Assembly (NCBI RefSeq): GCF_009649075.1
Contig: NZ_CP045737.1
Location: forward strand, 1,860,001 to 1,924,000
DNA from: Aeromicrobium yanjiei
Lineage (GTDB): Bacteria > Actinomycetota > Actinomycetes > Propionibacteriales > Nocardioidaceae
Reading direction: 5' to 3'
Length of the DNA stretch: 64,000 bases
Positions within the stretch are counted from its first letter, which is position 1. Each line of letters opens with the position of its first letter. The notes under the pieces are model-generated. The model ran no database searches, was not told where the DNA came from, and saw only the letters and a program-made list of their open reading frames with translations. Both the position numbers and the translations under genes were made by a program. This document shows positions 62,356 to 64,000 of the stretch, piece after piece.

Positions 62356-63129
62356 TCAGCGCCCCAGCCAGACCGGCTTGCGCTTCTCCAAAAAGGATCG
62401 GACGCCCTCCTGGGAGTCCTCGCTGCCCACGAGCGCCTCCTTCGCGTCCTCCGTCGCCTCCCACCCGGCCCGCGTCCCGGCGTCGAGCGTCACCTGTATG
62501 GCTCGTAGACAGGCCTGGACCGATGTCGGCGAGTTCTCACAGATTCGCTCGGCGAGCAGCACCGCCTGCTCGAGCGCCTCGCCGGGCGGGGTGAGCTGAT
62601 TGACGAATCCGGCCTGCCACGCCCGCTCGGCTCCGATCGGGCGGCCGGTCAGAATCAGCTCGCGAGCGAGGTTGACCGGAAAGATCTGCGGAGCACGGAA
62701 CAGCGCCCCGCATGTCGGGACCACGCCGATCGCGACCTCAGGTAGACCGAAGACGGCAGCGGAGGAAGCCACCACCAGATCGCAGCTCAACAGGATCTCG
62801 AGACCGCCCCCGAGAGCCGGACCCTCGACCGCCGCGATCAGCGGCTTGCTGCGCGCCCGGCGGATGATGCCGTACTCACCGCCGCGTTCGGTGACATAGT
62901 CCCCGCCTGCGGTCAGGTCGCTCCCGGCGCAGAAGGCCTGGGGCACCCCTTCGAGGACGCCCGCCCAGAGCTCGTCGTCGCCCTCCAGCAGGTTGAGCTC
63001 ACGGTCAAGAGCGTCGGCCATGTGCCGATCGATCGCATTGCGCTTGTCGGCGCGGGCCATCGTGATGATCAGCACGTGCCCCTGTCGCCGGGAGCTGACC
63101 CGTCCGTTGAGCGCATCTTCTTCAAGCAT
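62356..63129 (-). CDS. Enoyl-CoA hydratase/isomerase (crotonase family)
   Basis: The 257-residue crotonase has FCAGSDLTAG and EGPALGGGLEILLS oxyanion segments and the active-site helix LPEVAIGVVPTCGALFR with Glu in LPEV. ATG 63129 is preceded by GGAG; a start at 63150 is possible but unsupported. It lies upstream of the ACAD pair (62228-59916) in the same direction, separated by its own operator region, and diverges from the DUF2889-like gene. Confidence 0.87.
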   Translation of the reverse strand: MLEEDALNGRVSSRRQGHVLIITMARADKRNAIDRHMADALDRELNLLEGDDELWAGVLEGVPQAFCAGSDLTAGGDYVTERGGEYGIIRRARSKPLIAAVEGPALGGGLEILLSCDLVVASSAAVFGLPEVAIGVVPTCGALFRAPQIFPVNLARELILTGRPIGAERAWQAGFVNQLTPPGEALEQAVLLAERICENSPTSVQACLRAIQVTLDAGTRAGWEATEDAKEALVGSEDSQEGVRSFLEKRKPVWLGR

Positions 63130-63204
63130 GTCGGTCTCCGTGATGATCAAATTGGTTAACCTATCGTGTCATATGATCGTCGCCGACATTCCGAGGGAAG
63201 ACCC
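63130..63204. promoter_or_regulatory. Divergent promoter region (crotonase / DUF2889-like)
   Basis: A 75-base gap with the 8-base palindrome GGTTAACC at 63154-63161 and CATATGAT at 63170-63177. The palindrome is too short to call an operator alone, but the position fits one. Rightward, GAGGGAAG precedes the start at 63205. Confidence 0.4.
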
Positions 63205-64000
63205 ATGAGTTCCCGCGCCCTCCACCCCGATCGCGGGCCGCACCGGCCCGTAGAGGCAACTCCCGCCCGCGCACCACGCTCGGCCCGACGAACTGCGACG
63301 ATGGACTCGATCCGCACCGACGGTCTCACCGGACCGCTGCGCCTCATTGGACACTCGCGTGACGTCGTCACGCTTGCCGACGGACAGCTCGAAGTCGTCG
63401 GCGACTCGCACCTGGAGGCCCGGGTCGAGTACCTCGACAGCCGTCGGATCTCTGAGCTCAGGTCGCAGCCGGCCGACCGTCGACTCGACGGGCTGGTCGG
63501 CGCCAGCGCGGCAAGCGGCTTCCGCGGCAAGATCCTGCATGCCCTGCCCGACCAGGTTGCCCAGGCCACCAGGCTGCACCTCCTGCTCGACGACATCCCG
63601 GTGGCAACCCTCGTCTCCGGCCACGCGGTCGTCTCGGGCGGTGTCAGGTCCGTGAACCCCGCGTCGGACCACGCGCCACCAGCCGATCTGTGCTCAGGCT
63701 GGCGCAGCGGGGGCACGATCATGCTCCAGATCGAGAAGTCTGGTGCAGCCCCGATCGTGACCGGCCCCGCGACCCCCGATCTGATCGATGCCGGCGATCC
63801 GGCGGCATGGCATGAGCTGCCTCCACTTCCCCCGCATGGCATGCGCAGGGCCCGCCGCCTGGACGTGAGCGTCCAGGGCGCCGACGTCGTGCTCGACAGC
63901 CATTTCCGCGACAGCCATGTCGACGCGCTCGGGTTCGAGCAGACCGTGCACGAGTACAACGTCACGATGCGGCTCGATCGCGCGTCACTGGTGATCCACG
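63205..64000 (+). CDS. DUF2889-like protein, N-terminal part (3' end outside window)
   Basis: The frame is open from ATG 63205 to the end of the window (265 codons) with no stop. The ATG follows GAGGGAAG. The segment RRTATMDSIRTDGLTGPLRLIGHSRDVV (about 28-55) matches how I remember DUF2889 proteins beginning, with a small basic start, then a two-halved beta-rich body with DSHLEARVEYLD and RRLDVSVQGADVVLDSHFRDSHVD. Their function is unknown; they occur next to actinobacterial CoA-catabolism genes, as here. A polyketide cyclase/dehydrase-like role is only a guess. Confidence 0.72.
   Translation, partial: MSSRALHPDRGPHRPVEATPARAPRSARRTATMDSIRTDGLTGPLRLIGHSRDVVTLADGQLEVVGDSHLEARVEYLDSRRISELRSQPADRRLDGLVGASAASGFRGKILHALPDQVAQATRLHLLLDDIPVATLVSGHAVVSGGVRSVNPASDHAPPADLCSGWRSGGTIMLQIEKSGAAPIVTGPATPDLIDAGDPAAWHELPPLPPHGMRRARRLDVSVQGADVVLDSHFRDSHVDALGFEQTVHEYNVTMRLDRASLVIH

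Noticed and set aside
63154..63161. GGTTAACC as a stand-alone operator
   Set aside because: An 8-base palindrome is too short to claim on its own; it is mentioned only as part of the promoter gap.

Overview
This is a high-GC chromosomal segment from an actinomycete. The clues are three F420-type luciferase-like oxidoreductases, a mycofactocin-coupled SDR, many GTG starts, ATGA/GTGA gene overlaps, two leaderless-looking promoters and several FadE-type acyl-CoA dehydrogenase subunits. Nocardioidaceae (for example Aeromicrobium or Nocardioides) or a Mycobacteriales genus would fit, but no rRNA, tRNA or housekeeping gene is present to settle it. I see no CRISPR array, transposase, integrase or att site.

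The window is almost entirely catabolic. I count 62 genes: 12 short-chain dehydrogenases (SDR), 8 acyl-CoA dehydrogenases (ACAD), 5 crotonases, 3 hot-dog thioesterases, 2 FAS1-like double hot-dog dehydratases, 2 AMP-forming acyl-CoA ligases, 2 class III CoA-transferases, 1 thiolase, 2 zinc-less quinone reductases, 3 LLM oxidoreductases, 2 alpha/beta hydrolases, two ABC importers plus an orphan binding protein, an MFS transporter, and one TetR regulator. It reads as an accessory island for importing organic acids or acyl compounds, activating them to CoA esters and beta-oxidising them. The sequence does not name the substrate.

Layout. 1-12240: ACAD tail and TesB-type thioesterase, a Gfo/Idh/MocA plus LLM pair, crotonases, an HSD10-like SDR, a hydrolase, then an acyl-CoA ligase followed by a FAS1-like dehydratase. 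12297-20270 (minus): mycofactocin SDR, an orphan peptide-type binding lipoprotein, and the operon ACAD, CoA-transferase, FabG-like SDR, thiolase, quinone reductase. 20361-25200 (minus): a Liv-type importer with a fused LivH-LivM-LivG polypeptide. 25370-30194: aldo/keto reductase, thioesterase, acyl-CoA ligase, nitroreductase, hydrolase. 30209-38377: a TetR-centred cluster with crotonase, quinone reductase, SDRs, an APH-type kinase and an ACAD10/11-like enzyme; this is the best candidate for an unusual pathway (4-hydroxyacyl-CoA phosphorylation followed by phosphate removal). 38391-41732 (minus): LLM, isochorismatase-like, LLM, SDR operon. 41806-47090: PtpB-like phosphatase with an ACAD, then divergently a FAS1-like dehydratase, an SDR and an unrecognised 356-residue protein. 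47067-57266 (minus): a ten-gene transcription unit joining a Dpp/Opp-type importer to CoA-transferase, SDR, crotonase, thioesterase and MFS exporter genes. 57393-64000: four FadE-type ACAD subunits, a crotonase and the start of a DUF2889-like protein.

No intergenic gap exceeds about 180 bases. Most divergent promoters carry a perfect inverted repeat of the TetR-operator kind, and several share short motifs (AATGAGT/AATCAGT, AGAATNNNATTCT), so the island looks controlled by a set of related local repressors, only one of which is encoded here.
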